From contig JABGVH010000202.1 in the NCBI GenBank assembly GCA_018646195.1, positions 1 to 41,750 on the forward strand: a stretch of 41,750 bases of DNA. The letters run 5' to 3'. The notes beneath the pieces are model-generated. The model was not told the DNA's origin and searched no databases. It saw only the letters and a list, made by a program, of their open reading frames with translations. The position numbers and the translations under genes were made by a program. The DNA is from Halobacteriovoraceae bacterium (lineage in GTDB: Bacteria > Bdellovibrionota > Bacteriovoracia > Bacteriovoracales > Bacteriovoracaceae). Shown piece by piece: positions 40,478 to 41,750 of the stretch (positions are counted from its first letter, which is position 1; every line of letters begins with the position of its first letter).

Positions 40478-41750
40478 TTACTTTTCTGCGGTCAGGATGA
40501 TCTTATTGAGCTTAGCAGCAAAGGCAAAGCGCTTGCGAGGCTGACCCGCGACGATTACCACTGACTCCTTAGGAACAAGCTTCTTGGCGGCAGAACCGGC
40601 CACTTGCGCCTCGTCTAATTCCACAACAACCACGCTTCCGTTGGTATGGGTCACTAAGAAGGTCTTGCCACCCTTAGTGTAAGTCACCGCTTGGGGTGGA
40701 TTTGGATTATTCTTGTCAAATAATGACTCAATGGCCAATGAAAGGCTGCCTTTAGAAGGAGCGTTTTCTGAAAGCTTAGTCAGGACTGGCCCGCTCATGA
40801 AACTTGAAACTTCATCGGTTTGCAGCTGCCCATCGTAGAGCTGACCTTCAAAAGAGCCAACACCCTTATCTCCAGAACCAAGCCCAAAGAAAGAGCTATT
40901 CTGGCTAGGACTGCCTCCTCCACCATTGAGAATTCCCTTTGAGCCTACTTGAGCGCTACTTCCAGGGATGATGGCACCAGAGCCAGTCCCTGCATCTTGG
41001 CCACTTGCAGCGGCTATATTTCGAGCATTTTCTTCGTCTAAAATTTTCTTAGTCGATTCATTTTCGGCCAATTTCTTACGGGTCTCAGCTAACTTTTCGT
41101 CAGCCTTGGCCAACGCTTTATCGATCGCTTCTTCCCTGCCACTGGCGTTTTTCTCATCGCGAAGTCCGGTAATTTCGTTCTTAAGAGACTTGATTTCATC
41201 AAAGAGTCCCTCAATCTTCCCGTTGTCTTCGCCGGACTTATTTTTTAAGGCCTGATCGAGCATCTTACTTAGACGGTCAATTTCGGAACTTCTATTATCT
41301 GCGAAAGTTTCAATTTCTTGTCCAGTAAGGTCTTGTTTCTGAGCAATTTTGGCCTGAATTTTAGCCGCTTCTTCATTATCTTTAACTCTCGAATCAGGAA
41401 TGAAAACTGTAGGTTTTTTCACCTGGCTATCGGCGACGTTAAAATTGCCACCTTTACCGTCGGCGACTTCTTCGATATTTCCATTGGCATCTTTTTTAGC
41501 GCTGGCCTGTCCCGCTGCTACCCCTGTCTGAGCCACTTTACTTGCTGATTCAACAGAGTCACTAACGACATTTACGCCAGAGGAGGAATTGCCACTATAC
41601 TTCGATACTTTCTTATCAAATTTATCCCCAAAACTGGAGCGTCCCCCTGATCCAGTGTCCATATAATTATTTCTAAAATTATTACTTGATTGGCGACCGA
41701 TACTGGCAAGGACTCCTGCAGGAGGAGCTATCGCTGCTCCATCAAAATCA
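40478..41750 (-). CDS. Low-complexity coiled-coil protein, 5' end outside the window
   Basis: Not recognised. The frame remains open from the stop at 40478 to the right edge. The first in-frame ATG (41662) has no ribosome-binding site, and the 29 upstream codons read as similar low-complexity protein (for example APPAGVLASIGRQSSNN), so the gene is most likely truncated by the window. The visible part of about 424 residues has a Gly/Ser/Asn/Lys-rich region. A charged coiled coil spans roughly residues 95-210 counted from that ATG (EIDRLSKMLDQALKN, IKSLKNEITGLRDEK, DEKLAETRKKLAEN). Then come a Gly/Ser spacer and a small C-terminal beta-rich domain (AVTYTKGGKTFLVTHTNGSVVVVELDE). There are no cysteines. 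It could be a structural or surface protein. Confidence 0.75.
   Translation of the reverse strand, partial: DFDGAAIAPPAGVLASIGRQSSNNFRNNYMDTGSGGRSSFGDKFDKKVSKYSGNSSSGVNVVSDSVESASKVAQTGVAAGQASAKKDANGNIEEVADGKGGNFNVADSQVKKPTVFIPDSRVKDNEEAAKIQAKIAQKQDLTGQEIETFADNRSSEIDRLSKMLDQALKNKSGEDNGKIEGLFDEIKSLKNEITGLRDEKNASGREEAIDKALAKADEKLAETRKKLAENESTKKILDEENARNIAAASGQDAGTGSGAIIPGSSAQVGSKGILNGGGGSPSQNSSFFGLGSGDKGVGSFEGQLYDGQLQTDEVSSFMSGPVLTKLSENAPSKGSLSLAIESLFDKNNPNPPQAVTYTKGGKTFLVTHTNGSVVVVELDEAQVAGSAAKKLVPKESVVIVAGQPRKRFAFAAKLNKIILTAEK

Noticed and set aside
1-41750. tRNA, rRNA, CRISPR or insertion sequence
   Set aside because: Reading both strands by eye I found no T-loop-like GTTCRANNC with matching acceptor stems, no regularly spaced repeats, and no transposase motifs. 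A tRNA scan would be needed to exclude a divergent tRNA.

Overview
The window is bacterial chromosome at moderate-to-low GC (about 40% by eye), densely packed, with no rRNA, tRNA, CRISPR array, insertion sequence or phage module that I can see. It is rich in secreted proteins and lipoproteins of no recognisable family: a giant Cys-rich lipoprotein, very large helical periplasmic proteins, and small paired lipoproteins. With leucine-type catabolism and a class I fumarase split into alpha and beta subunits, this best fits a low-GC member of the Bdellovibrionota (Bacteriovorax/Halobacteriovorax-like) or a related former deltaproteobacterium. That placement is inference from style, not from a marker gene.

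Layout. (1) 1-3705, minus: a FabG-like reductase running off the left edge, coupled to a phytoene-desaturase-like flavoprotein, then a separate COG2509-type FAD protein. (2) 3752-5424: cinA, convergent with a small charged secreted protein. (3) 5673-10631: a 1652-residue Cys-rich lipoprotein with a hairpin leader. (4) 10634-13107, minus: an RDD-domain membrane protein with a large unknown C-terminus, then uppP, behind a good promoter and a structured leader. (5) 13383-19719, plus: an envelope cassette of a 1090-residue periplasmic helical protein, a lipoprotein with a zinc-metallopeptidase signature, and a membrane-anchored protein whose end resembles a PepSY domain. (6) 19716-26588, minus: a seven-gene run: fumarase alpha and beta, acetoacetyl-CoA synthetase, CPBP intramembrane protease, two SGNH-hydrolase-like proteins, and a 43-residue DUF5989-like membrane protein. 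(7) 26709-28751, plus: a UvrD/Rep helicase. (8) 28759-33096, minus: a lipoprotein / outer-membrane barrel / periplasmic helical-repeat operon, then two Bor-like small lipoproteins. (9) 33167-40388, minus: a leucine/isovalerate (liu) catabolic operon. (10) 40478 to the right edge, minus: the 3' part of a low-complexity coiled-coil protein closed by an intrinsic terminator.

How the parts connect. The liu operon carries methylcrotonyl-CoA carboxylase (carboxyltransferase, biotin carboxylase and a separate biotin carrier), methylglutaconyl-CoA hydratase and HMG-CoA lyase, so it ends at acetyl-CoA plus acetoacetate. Acetoacetyl-CoA synthetase, which recovers acetoacetate, is in the next metabolic operon beside fumarase of the TCA cycle. 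Isovaleryl-CoA dehydrogenase is not in the window. The rest is mostly cell envelope: lipid-carrier recycling (UppP), two SGNH proteins with a CPBP protease, and many exported proteins of unknown role.

Most interesting points: a metallopeptidase lipoprotein with a separate PepSY-like partner; a tiny DUF5989-like gene nested between two others; a histone-H1-like Lys/Ala tail on fumarase; tandem diverged Bor-like lipoproteins; a possible small RNA and hairpin cluster near 32300; and two genes whose best promoters predict leaderless mRNAs.
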